A stretch of DNA of 64,000 nucleotides from JBBQWR01 sp038210495 (GTDB lineage: Bacteria > Planctomycetota > Planctomycetia > Pirellulales > DATAWG01): contig JBBQWR010000002.1 in the NCBI GenBank assembly GCA_038210495.1, forward strand, positions 1-64,000, read 5' to 3'. A program made the position numbers and the translations under genes. Shown piece after piece: positions 43,299-51,142 of the stretch. Each line of letters opens with the position of its first letter. The stretch's first letter is position 1. Under the pieces are notes generated by a model. That model searched no databases. It saw nothing but the letters and a program-made list of their open reading frames with translations, and had not been told where the DNA came from.

Positions 43299-44528
43299 CT
43301 ACGGTTCGATCCCGCGCAGCCGAGCAATCTCCGCCGCGTCCTTGTCGCCGCGGCCGGAAAGACAAACCACGATCACGTCGTCCGCCGAGCGCTCGGCCGC
43401 CAAACGCGCGGCGACCGCGATTCCGTGCGAACTTTCCAAGGCTGGCAAAATGCCTTCGCGGCTTGCCAGCAGGTCGAACGCTTCAAGCGCGTCGTCATCC
43501 CGGCAGCTGGTGTATCGCACTCGGCCCGTGTCTTTCCAATAACTGTGCTCGGGCCCCACGCCTGGATAATCCAATCCGGCTGAGATGCTATGCACGTCGC
43601 TCGTTTGGCCATCTTCGTCTTGCAGCACGTAGCTGAAGCTGCCATGCAGCACGCCCGGCGAGCCGAAGGAGAGCGGCGCCGCATGTTCGCCGACGCCATC
43701 GGATCGCCCGCCCGCCTCGACACCCACCAGCTCGACCCCCGGCGTCTCGACGAACGGATAAAACATTCCCGCCGCGTTGCTGCCGCCGCCGACGCAGGCC
43801 ACGACAAGATTCGGCAGCCGGCCGATCTGAGAGCGGCACTGCTCGATCGTCTCGCGCCCAATCACTGACTGAAAATCCCGCACGATTCGCGGGAACGGAT
43901 GCGGGCCGACGACCGAGCCCAAGATATAGTGTGTCGTTTCGACCGAGCTCATCCAATCCCGCATCGCCTCGTTGATGGCATCTCGCAACGTCCGCGAGCC
44001 GCTCGTGACCGGCCGTACTTCGGCGCCGAGCAGCTTCATGCTGAACACGTTGGGCTTCTGCCGGCGAATGTCTTCCTCGCCCATGTAAACGACGCAATCC
44101 AGCCCAAATCGAGCGCATGCGGTCGCGGTCGCGACGCCATGCTGGCCGGCGCCCGTCTCGGCGATCACCCGCTGTTTGCCCATCCGCTTGGTGAGCAGAG
44201 CCTGGCCGAGCGTGTTGTTTATTTTATGGGCGCCGGTGTGATTGAGGTCCTCGCGCTTCAGATAAATCTGTGCCCCGCCGCAGTGCTGACTCAGCCTCTC
44301 GGCATGATAGAGGGGCGACGGCCGGCCGACGTAGTTGCGCAACAGCCGACTGAGCTCGTCCCGGAACGCCTCGTCGGCACAGGCCGCTTCATATTGCGCG
44401 GCGAGCTCATCCAGCGCGCGAGTCAGCGTCTCGGGCACATAGCGTCCGCCGAAATCGCCGAACCGTCCGGCCGCGTCGGGGACCTGACCGGTAGCCGATC
44501 GATCGGCCGTCGAACGCGAAGCAGACAT
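43299..44528 (-). CDS. trpB: tryptophan synthase beta subunit
   Basis: This 409-residue PLP enzyme joins indole and serine. LNHTGAHKINNTLGQALLTK (about residues 91-110) holds the PLP lysine. FGGRYVPETLTRALDELAAQ is the conserved N-terminus. Further motifs are RVIAETGAGQHGVATATACA, VACVGGGSNAAGMFYPF (phosphate loop) and SAGLDYPGVGPEHSYWKDTG. It is the first gene of the trpBA pair. ATG at 44528 chosen over a TTG six bases upstream. Divergent from lepB. Confidence 0.96.
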   Translation of the reverse strand: MSASRSTADRSATGQVPDAAGRFGDFGGRYVPETLTRALDELAAQYEAACADEAFRDELSRLLRNYVGRPSPLYHAERLSQHCGGAQIYLKREDLNHTGAHKINNTLGQALLTKRMGKQRVIAETGAGQHGVATATACARFGLDCVVYMGEEDIRRQKPNVFSMKLLGAEVRPVTSGSRTLRDAINEAMRDWMSSVETTHYILGSVVGPHPFPRIVRDFQSVIGRETIEQCRSQIGRLPNLVVACVGGGSNAAGMFYPFVETPGVELVGVEAGGRSDGVGEHAAPLSFGSPGVLHGSFSYVLQDEDGQTSDVHSISAGLDYPGVGPEHSYWKDTGRVRYTSCRDDDALEAFDLLASREGILPALESSHGIAVAARLAAERSADDVIVVCLSGRGDKDAAEIARLRGIEP

Positions 44529-44699
44529 AATCAACTTTCTGGAAACTTCCGCAGAGTGAGTGGAGTCCTCATTGTTGACTCCTACCCATCGAAATCAACC
44601 CCTAAGGGCGAGACGCCGCGGTCTGCCCATTTTAACGTTCCGACGGTTCCACTGTTTCGGTATAGTGGACAGAGTGGCTGCGAAAATGGGGGTTCGAAC

Positions 44700-46502
44700 A
44701 TGGACCGCAACGATAAACGGATTGAAAAACCTGTGTCAAAAAATATTGCCAAGGCGCCAAGTCCTGCCGCCGACGCGGTGGCTGCCGGCTGGGCTCGGAC
44801 GGCTCGCGAAACGATCGAATCGATCGTGATTGCGTTTGTGCTGGCGTTTCTCTTCCGCACGTTCGAGGCCGAGGCGTTTGTGATTCCCACCGGCTCGATG
44901 GCGCCGACGCTGATGGGCCGGCATCTGGACTTGAATTGCCCCAAATGCGGTTACACGTTTCGCGCGGGCGCGAGCCGCGAAGAGGAGGACGTCGTCGTCG
45001 ATCGCGCAGAGCGACGTGGGCCCGATATTCAAACATGCATTTGTCCGCTCTGCCGCTGGACGATCGATTTTCTCAACATGACCCCGTCCCAGCGCGATGA
45101 GTATCCGTACTATGGCGGCGATCGAATCTTGGTCAGCAAATTCGCCTTCGATTTTACCGACCCGCAACGATGGGATGTGATCGTCTTCAAATTTCCCGAA
45201 GACGCGAAGACCAATTACATCAAGCGGTTGGTGGGCCTGCCCGGCGAGATCGTCCGCGTGCGCGATGGCGACATCGCCGTGAGCACCGACGGTGGCAAAA
45301 CATTTAAGACGGCCAATAAGCCGGCCGCGAAACTGAAGGCGACGCTGCAAATCGTTTACGACAACGATTACGTCTATGAACCGTTCATCAAAAAGAACCC
45401 CGATGGCTCGGGCGGTTGGCCGGCGCGTTGGCAAGACGCGGCCCAAACGAGCGGCGGATGGATCATCGGCAAAAATTCCGACGGCTCCGAAAATCCCCGC
45501 CAGTTCGTCACGACAGGTTGGGTCGCAGACGAAAAATCACCGGCCGAGGCCTGGATGCGGTACGACAACTTCGTTCCCGATGAAAGCGATTGGCGACAGT
45601 TTTCGGAAAAACTGCCGTTCGCGCCCCAACAACCGAAGCCGATCACCGATTTCATTGCCTACGACATGGGGACCAAAGCCAATCAGGGCCCTTCGCAGGT
45701 CAACGAAGTCAGCGATCTGGCGATTGAGACGCAAGTCGAAGTCAAAGCAGCCGAAGGCCAATTGGTCCTCGAACTGTCGAAGAAGGGCAAGCAGTATCAG
45801 TGCCACTTCGATCTGAGCACCGGCGCGATCAAACTGACGATTCCCGGACGCGCCGACGCAGAACAACCGGCGGCCCAAACCGGCGGAATCGCCAAGGCCG
45901 GGTCTTATCGAATTCTGTTTGCCGATATCGACCGCCAATTGACCGTAACCGTGAACGACAAACAAGTGACGTTCGATCGCGATACGGCGTTCGATCAAGA
46001 TGGACAGGAGCCAGAAGTCTCGTACAAGGCAGACGTGCCCCCGGCTCGAATCGGCTCGATCGGAGCGCCCCTGGCGATCAGCCACCTGCGACTGTGGCGC
46101 GATGTGTATTATAGCTATCTGTTCTCCGATCAGAATCCGGCCTACCCGAGTCCCAACTACGGGCAATTCACGGCGCCGTCGAAGTGGCCCGCCGATTCCA
46201 ACGACTGGCGCTGCTTCCCCGTGAAGAAGGCGGCCGTGCTGGCCGAGTCGGGCGCCGACGTAAGAAAGCACGATCAGTTTTTCTTTGTCGGCGACAACCA
46301 ATTTTTTGCGATGGGGGACAACAGCCCACTCAGCTCCGACGGCCGGCTGTGGGTTCATCAGCACTTCGTCGATCGCAAGTTGCTCGTCGGCAAGGCGCTG
46401 TTCATCTATTGGCCGCACGGATTTTATAAGTTGCCGTGGACCAACATTTCGCTCCCCTGGCCGTTCATCCCCAACTTTTCCCGCATGGGGTTCGTCCGCT
46501 AG
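44700..46502 (+). CDS. lepB: signal peptidase I with zinc-ribbon and long beta-domain insertions
   Basis: This 600-residue protein is a membrane-bound serine/lysine protease that removes signal peptides. A single membrane helix (about residues 38-54) precedes box B FVIPTGSMAPTLMG, with nucleophile Ser66. A four-cysteine insertion follows, CPKC (80-83) and CPLC (115-118), like a zinc ribbon. Box C/D YYGGDRILVSKFAFDF and TNYIKRLVGLPGE contain the general-base Lys175. Then comes an insertion of about 300 residues. Its second half looks like a beta-sandwich (LAIETQVEVKAAEGQLVLEL, GSYRILFADIDRQLTVTVND, ISHLRLWRDVYY), resembling LamG/DUF1080 modules. Box E FFAMGDNSPLSSDGRLW follows. Typical LepB has 170-330 residues. 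ATG at 44700 follows GGGGG. Confidence 0.9.
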   Translation: MDRNDKRIEKPVSKNIAKAPSPAADAVAAGWARTARETIESIVIAFVLAFLFRTFEAEAFVIPTGSMAPTLMGRHLDLNCPKCGYTFRAGASREEEDVVVDRAERRGPDIQTCICPLCRWTIDFLNMTPSQRDEYPYYGGDRILVSKFAFDFTDPQRWDVIVFKFPEDAKTNYIKRLVGLPGEIVRVRDGDIAVSTDGGKTFKTANKPAAKLKATLQIVYDNDYVYEPFIKKNPDGSGGWPARWQDAAQTSGGWIIGKNSDGSENPRQFVTTGWVADEKSPAEAWMRYDNFVPDESDWRQFSEKLPFAPQQPKPITDFIAYDMGTKANQGPSQVNEVSDLAIETQVEVKAAEGQLVLELSKKGKQYQCHFDLSTGAIKLTIPGRADAEQPAAQTGGIAKAGSYRILFADIDRQLTVTVNDKQVTFDRDTAFDQDGQEPEVSYKADVPPARIGSIGAPLAISHLRLWRDVYYSYLFSDQNPAYPSPNYGQFTAPSKWPADSNDWRCFPVKKAAVLAESGADVRKHDQFFFVGDNQFFAMGDNSPLSSDGRLWVHQHFVDRKLLVGKALFIYWPHGFYKLPWTNISLPWPFIPNFSRMGFVR

Positions 46503-46518
46503 CAACTTTAAGCCCTCT

Positions 46519-46543
46519 AGCCGCGTTCGCTAGCGACCCGCTC
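46519..46543. repeat. short dispersed repeat (AGCCGCGTTCGCT), second copy
   Basis: Nearly identical to 43253-43277; lies between lepB and the ABC ATPase gene. Confidence 0.6.
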
Positions 46544-46593
46544 CCGCAACACGTCAAAACACGACGATCCCGGCCCCACTTAACGGAGTAAGC

Positions 46594-47349
46594 ATGGCCA
46601 TCTTGCAAGTCACCGGACTAGTAAAAACCTATGGCCGGCGGCGGGTCGTCGACGGCGTCGACTTCGTCGTGCAAAAAGGCGAGATCGTCGGTCTCTTGGG
46701 CCCCAACGGCGCCGGCAAGACGACCAGCTTCCGCATCGCCTGCGGTATGATCGAGCCCGACGCCGGCAAGGTCACGCTCAACGGCGTCGATGTAACGCAG
46801 TGGCCCATGTTCCGCCGCGCGAGAGATGGAAACATGGGTTACCTCGCCCAAGAGCAGAGCGTGTTCCGCAAGTTGAGCGTCGAGAAGAATCTGCTCGCGG
46901 TCATGGAGATGCTCGGCATGGACCGCGCCGAGCGCCGTCGCCGCCTCGAAGAATTGCTCGTTCAGTTCGACATCGTCAAGATTCGCAAATCGACGGCGAT
47001 CTATATCTCGGGGGGCGAGAAGCGACGACTCGAAATCGCCCGCTGCCTCGTCTCGAACCCCAAGATCATCTTGCTCGACGAACCGTTCACGGGCATCGAC
47101 CCGGTGACGATCAACGGCATTCAAAAGATCATCCGGGGCCTGCGCGACACGGGCATCTCGATCTTGATGACCGATCACCGCGAGCGCGAGACGCTGGCCA
47201 TCACCGACCGCAGCTACATCATTCGCAATGGCCGCGTCCTCTGCCACGGCACGGCCGAGGAAGTGCTGAATAACCCCGAGGCGCGAAAGTATTATTTCGG
47301 CGAGGGAACGGGGTTGGATGCGCAGTTGCAGGCGCTGGAGGCGCGCTAG
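46594..47349 (+). CDS. lptB: LPS export ABC transporter ATP-binding protein
   Basis: This 251-residue ATPase matches LptB, which powers movement of lipopolysaccharide from the inner membrane. Walker A LLGPNGAGKTTSFRIACGMI (about residues 35-54), the Q-loop GYLAQEQSVFRKLSVEKNLL, signature YISGGEKRRLEIARCLVSNP (about 138-157), Walker B KIILLDEPFTGIDPV, and the LptB-specific switch GISILMTDHRERETLAITDR (about 188-207). ADP-type C-terminus with YYFGEGTG is also typical. Length is standard. LptF/G and LptC/A are not in the window. It follows lepB on the same strand by about 90 bases. Confidence 0.9.
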   Translation: MAILQVTGLVKTYGRRRVVDGVDFVVQKGEIVGLLGPNGAGKTTSFRIACGMIEPDAGKVTLNGVDVTQWPMFRRARDGNMGYLAQEQSVFRKLSVEKNLLAVMEMLGMDRAERRRRLEELLVQFDIVKIRKSTAIYISGGEKRRLEIARCLVSNPKIILLDEPFTGIDPVTINGIQKIIRGLRDTGISILMTDHRERETLAITDRSYIIRNGRVLCHGTAEEVLNNPEARKYYFGEGTGLDAQLQALEAR

Positions 47350-47374
47350 GGGGGAAGGACGCGGAGATGGGCCT

Positions 47375-47443
47375 GGAGCCGCGCACGCAGTAAGCGCGTA
47401 GCGCGCCGATCATCACCCAATCCCGCTTAATACATGCGCGGCT
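47375..47443. repeat. degenerate inverted repeat, family B
   Basis: GAGCCGCGCACGCAGTAAGCG-like left arm (47377-47396) and a right arm with CCGCTTAATACATGCGCGGC (47422-47441). It lies between the convergent lptB and PCD genes. Confidence 0.6.
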
Positions 47444-47806
47444 CTAGCTCTTCAATTTAATCGGCAATTGGTCAATCTTCGCGGCCAGTATGAAATCGTT
47501 CTCCGATAGGCCGCCGATCGCGTGAGTCCAGAGTTCGATCCAGACTTTGCGGTAGCCTTCCAAGTGCAGGTCGGGATGGTGATTGTCCTCTTCGGCGAGC
47601 CGGGCGACGTCGCCAAAGAAATTGATACCTGCCATGAAATTCTTCACGACCCAATCCTTGCGGATCCGCTCGCCGTCGTGCGTCAGCCGCCAGCCGGACA
47701 GGCGCTCGATCTGCTCCTCGGCCTCGCGGTGACTGTATTTGGGAACGCCCCCTTCGCACGGGACGCATTTTTTCTGAACGAGCGTTTCGGCCGTTTGAGT
47801 TTCCAT
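47444..47806 (-). CDS. 4a-hydroxytetrahydrobiopterin dehydratase (PCD/DCoH)
   Basis: This 120-residue protein recycles pterin cofactor used by aromatic amino acid hydroxylases. Active-site residues are in EEDNHHPDLHLEGYRKVWIE (about residues 77-96), followed by LWTHAIGGLSENDFILAAKI, which is the family signature. The N-terminus has KKCVPCEGG, often present in bacterial members. ATG at 47806 selected; the frame is open further upstream without family similarity. No hydroxylase gene is in this window, so the partner is unknown. Convergent with lptB; ribD follows on the minus strand. Confidence 0.88.
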   Translation of the reverse strand: METQTAETLVQKKCVPCEGGVPKYSHREAEEQIERLSGWRLTHDGERIRKDWVVKNFMAGINFFGDVARLAEEDNHHPDLHLEGYRKVWIELWTHAIGGLSENDFILAAKIDQLPIKLKS

Positions 47807-47846
47807 GATGGGCTCTTGGTAGGAGTTGACAATGGTTCTTCCGCAA

Positions 47847-48968
47847 TTATACGGCTGGCACCGAACGGTCGACACGCCCCGTGATATAAACGTCATCCCC
47901 CGTATGCTGCGTCACCGGTTGGTCGAGGCGGAGAGCCGACGCGATTCGCTCGACGCCCAGTCCGCCGATCGGGCTTGGCGCCGCCGCGCCGCCGCACAGC
48001 TTTGGCGCGATGAACACATGGACCTCGTCGATCAGGTCTTCGTCAAACAGACCGCCGAGTAGCTGGCTTCCCCCTTCAACGAGCACATTCGTCATCCGCC
48101 GACGGCCGAGTTCTGACATGAGTTCACGGAGCCGCGCGGCGGCGTGCGGCTGCTGGCCCACGAACACTTCGCAGCCGGCCCTTGTCAGCCGCTGGATATT
48201 CTCGGCCGGGGCCTCGGGACCGGCGGCGATGAGCACTGGCGCTTGAGCGGCCGTTCGAACCAATTGACTGTCGGACGAAATCGCGGAGCGGCTGTCGACG
48301 ATGATCCGTGTCGCCACGCGCGGAATCTCCTCGCTCGTCGGTCGAGCGGTGAGCAGGGGATCATCGCTCATTGCCGTCCCTCGCCCGACGATGATCGCGT
48401 CCATCCGGCCGCGCAGGCGGTGAACGATCTCGCGCCCTGGCCGGCTGGAAACCCAGCGGCTGTCCCCCGTATGCGTGGCGATCTTGCCGTCAAGCGTCAT
48501 GGCCCATTTGGCGATGACCCACGGCCGGCCGTCGACCACTCGCCGCAGATACGGCGCATTCAGCCGCGCGGCCTCCTCGTGCATCAGGCCGACCTGCACA
48601 TGGACGCCGGCCGAAACAAGTTGAGCCAACCCCTTGCCGGACACTTCGCGAAACGGGTCCCCCTGAGCGACGATCACGCGCCGCACGCCCGCCGCGATCA
48701 TGGCCGGCGCGCAAGGGGGCGTCTTGCCAAAATGCGAGCACGGTTCGAGCGTCACATAGGCCGTCGCGCCCCGGGCTCGCCCGCCGGCAACCGCGAGCGC
48801 CTCGACCTCGGCATGCGGGCCGCCGAATTTCCGATGCCACCCCTCGCCGACTACCCCTTCGTCGTTGGCCAACACGCAGCCAACCATCGGATTCGGCTCG
48901 ACATACCCCTCGCCGCGCCGCGCCAATTCGATGGCTCGGGCCATGTAAAACAGTTCGGCCTCATGCAT
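47847..48968 (-). CDS. ribD: bifunctional riboflavin biosynthesis deaminase/reductase
   Basis: This 373-residue enzyme performs the second and third steps of riboflavin synthesis. The deaminase domain has zinc-binding residues in GGPHAEVEALAVAGGRARGA and YVTLEPCSHFGKTPPCAPAM (HAE and PC-x8-C, about residues 49-86). The reductase domain shows WVIAKWAMTLDGKIATHTGD, GRGTAMSDDPLLTARPT and NVLVEGGSQLLGGLFDEDLI. Length and order match RibD. ATG at 48968 (MHEAELFYMARAIELARRGE) is canonical. The PCD gene is just downstream on the same strand, about 40 bases away, so they may share a transcript. Confidence 0.95.
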   Translation of the reverse strand: MHEAELFYMARAIELARRGEGYVEPNPMVGCVLANDEGVVGEGWHRKFGGPHAEVEALAVAGGRARGATAYVTLEPCSHFGKTPPCAPAMIAAGVRRVIVAQGDPFREVSGKGLAQLVSAGVHVQVGLMHEEAARLNAPYLRRVVDGRPWVIAKWAMTLDGKIATHTGDSRWVSSRPGREIVHRLRGRMDAIIVGRGTAMSDDPLLTARPTSEEIPRVATRIIVDSRSAISSDSQLVRTAAQAPVLIAAGPEAPAENIQRLTRAGCEVFVGQQPHAAARLRELMSELGRRRMTNVLVEGGSQLLGGLFDEDLIDEVHVFIAPKLCGGAAAPSPIGGLGVERIASALRLDQPVTQHTGDDVYITGRVDRSVPAV

Positions 48969-49102
48969 GGCGATCGGGTCGTAGGTCAGCGGTGGTTAAA
49001 TCGAATCAATTCCGGTCGCGGAGTGTTTCCGCATAGGACTTATCGTAGACCATTGCCGTCGGACATTTAAGTGACAGGGCGCCTAAAGGCTGGACTCCAA
49101 CG

Positions 49103-49157
49103 GTTGGAGTTCACGCTTCAGCGTGTCGCCGGCTGTTGGAGTTCACGCTTTAGCGTG
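49103..49157. repeat. two tandem copies of a hairpin repeat (CACGCTT-AGCGTG)
   Basis: The 23-base unit GTTGGAGTTCACGCTTCAGC then GTG (49103-49125) repeats at 49135-49157 with one change (C to T in the loop). Each contains the stem CACGCT/AGCGTG. The copies lie between ribD and the SnoaL-like gene. Confidence 0.75.
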
Positions 49158-49248
49158 CTTCCGAGTCTCAAAGTTCCGGAGGATCCCACGCCGCTCCGTA
49201 ATCGTCGATGGAAAACTCTCGAGGAAGTAGAACGCTTTCAGGCGCATC

Positions 49249-49650
49249 TCACGACGTCAGCTCCTCCACCGGGGACAACGTGTGGGCATCGCGGGTCAGA
49301 AGCCAGCGGCCGTCGGGTTGTTTGCGGTATACCGTGATACGATGACCGGCGAGCTGCATCGCTTCGCCGCCGGAGCGTGGGGTCGCCGATAACGAGTCCC
49401 GGCTCAGCGTGTAGGCGACTTCGCCGACGACCACGACGTTGTCCAACTCACTGATGCAATTGATTCGAGCCTGTTGGTGGGCGACAGAGAAGCCGGGGGA
49501 AAACCCACCTCGTCCGAGCGGCGCTTGGCCCGGACCGAGAAACACGACATCGTCCGCCATCAAGCTGAGCAAGCGGATAAGATCACCGGCGTTGACGGCG
49601 TCGATCCAGGTCGAGTGCACCTCGCGGATCACTCGTTCATCAGGTTCCAT
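49249..49650 (-). CDS. SnoaL/DUF4440-like NTF2-fold protein
   Basis: This 133-residue protein has the NTF2-like pattern of the SgcJ/EcaC (DUF4440) group: EPDERVIREVHSTWIDAVNA and LIRLLSLMADDVVFLGPGQA at the N-terminus, then VVVGEVAYTLSRDSLSATPR, and HRITVYRKQPDGRWLLTRDA. Such proteins form small conical barrels used as enzymes or binding domains; the substrate is unknown. ATG at 49650 follows GGAGG at seven bases spacing, which decides the start over an upstream in-frame ATG. Single gene between the ribD and moxR genes. Confidence 0.8.
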   Translation of the reverse strand: MEPDERVIREVHSTWIDAVNAGDLIRLLSLMADDVVFLGPGQAPLGRGGFSPGFSVAHQQARINCISELDNVVVVGEVAYTLSRDSLSATPRSGGEAMQLAGHRITVYRKQPDGRWLLTRDAHTLSPVEELTS

Positions 49651-49836
49651 ATGCAACCTCCACCGCCGAATCACAAAGATCACCCGGCGGGAATGGGGCA
49701 TCGGGTGCGCTTGAACTCCTAGAAATGAAACATTCCGCCGGTGCAATAACCCAGGACTTTCGGATGCCGGGGAGGCGGAAGTCTACGCGTCATTTGGCAT
49801 TTGGAAATTTAAATGAGACGGCAAGAAGTCGCGCCT

Positions 49837-49861
49837 GTCAGGCACGGAGTGCCTGACCTAC
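49837..49861. repeat. single hairpin repeat, family A
   Basis: GTCAGGCACGGAGTGCCTGA then CCTAC at 49837-49861, next to the moxR stop at 49868. No second arm was found nearby. Confidence 0.7.
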
Positions 49862-49867
49862 TTTCAC

Positions 49868-50887
49868 TTACTTCGAAAACTTCGGAATCTCCGGCGTCGG
49901 AATTTCCGCCACGAGCCGTCGGATCACGCCTTCGCTGGTCATGCCTTCGGCTTGGGCCTGGAAATTCGTGCTGATCCGGTGCCTTAGCACGGGAATGGCG
50001 ATCTTTTGCACGTCGCTGATCGCCACCGAAAACCGCCCCTCCATCGCGGCCAGGGCCTTGCCCCCTTGGATCAAGAACTGTCCGGCTCGCGGGCCCGCGC
50101 CCCAATCGACTAGCTCGCGGACGAACGCTGGCGCCGATTCGTCTTTGGGCCGTGTCGCCCGCACCAAGCGGGCCACATACTTGACGATGTACTCGCTGAT
50201 CGCCACCGAGCCGACCAGCTTTTGCAGATTCACGATCGCCCGGCCGGAGAGCACCTTGCGAACCTCCGGTTTTTCGTTCCGGGTCGTCGAGCTCAGGATC
50301 TGTTCCTCTTCGGCGGCCGTTGGATAATCGACCTTGATATTGAACATGAAACGGTCGAGCTGCGCCTCGGGCAGCGGGTAGGTCCCTTCCTGCTCGATCG
50401 GATTTTGGGTCGCGATCGTGAAGAACGGATCGGGCAAGGGGTACGTCGTCTGTCCGACCGAGACTTCCCGTTCTTGCATTGCCTGCAGTAGGGCGGCCTG
50501 GGTCTTGGGGGGCGTGCGGTTGATTTCGTCGGCCAGCAGAATGTTCGTAAAGATCGGGCCGTCGACGAAGCGGAAATTTCTGCGCCCGTTTTCGTCCTCG
50601 TCCAGCACGTTCGTGCCCGTGATGTCCGACGGCATCAGATCGGGCGTGAACTGGATTCGCTTAAAGGATATATCCAGAATCCGGGCCAGCGTGCTGACCA
50701 TCAGCGTCTTCGCCAGTCCAGGCACCCCTTCGAGCAGACAGTGGCCGCGGGTGAAAATGGCGGCGAACATCTGCTCAATCACCTCGGATTGACCGATGAT
50801 CACCTTTTGCAATTCCTCCTGCATCAACTGCCGATGCTGGCTGAATTCCTGCAAGATGTCTCCGAGACTACGCGGTTTGGTGGCCAA
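49868..50887 (-). CDS. MoxR-family AAA+ ATPase
   Basis: This 339-residue AAA ATPase has Walker A EGVPGLAKTLMVSTLARILD (about residues 53-72), Walker B NILLADEINRTPPKTQAALL (about 114-133) and MQEREVSVGQTTYPLPDPFF. Sensor 1 is in FTIATQNPIEQEGTYPLPEA and the MoxR C-terminal lid follows from about residue 230. MoxR ATPases act as chaperones for metal-centre assembly, often with DUF58 and VWA proteins; none is visible in this window. It is divergent from the DUF4159 gene, and such pairing is common in planctomycetes. Confidence 0.9.
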   Translation of the reverse strand: MATKPRSLGDILQEFSQHRQLMQEELQKVIIGQSEVIEQMFAAIFTRGHCLLEGVPGLAKTLMVSTLARILDISFKRIQFTPDLMPSDITGTNVLDEDENGRRNFRFVDGPIFTNILLADEINRTPPKTQAALLQAMQEREVSVGQTTYPLPDPFFTIATQNPIEQEGTYPLPEAQLDRFMFNIKVDYPTAAEEEQILSSTTRNEKPEVRKVLSGRAIVNLQKLVGSVAISEYIVKYVARLVRATRPKDESAPAFVRELVDWGAGPRAGQFLIQGGKALAAMEGRFSVAISDVQKIAIPVLRHRISTNFQAQAEGMTSEGVIRRLVAEIPTPEIPKFSK

Positions 50888-51142
50888 GGCGGGGAGGGGT
50901 TAGGGGCTGGGGGCTAGGGATTTGGGGAAGCGGGCAGTGATACCAATCCGATGCGTCAGCGAGGCTGTGGGACCTCAATTCCTCGCTGACGTTTCGGGTT
51001 GGTATCCGTACGGCGCCATAAGTTCAAGCGATCATATTATAGGGCGCGGCGCGCGGCAGCAATTGGCGGTTTGCGTTGCGGGCGCCTAATGGCGGCGCTA
51101 GAATCGATTCTGCGGGTCGCTTTACTGTTTACGGAGGACAGG

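Noticed and set aside
43899..44699. Upstream extension of the lepB frame
   Set aside because: It runs antisense through trpB; signal peptidase similarity starts only at about 44700, where GGGGG precedes the ATG.
47765..47806. CxxC near the N-terminus of the pterin dehydratase as a novel metal site
   Set aside because: KCVPCEGG is common in bacterial members of this family.
49103..49157. CRISPR-like direct repeats
   Set aside because: Only two units with a nine-base spacer and internal dyad; no array and no cas genes.
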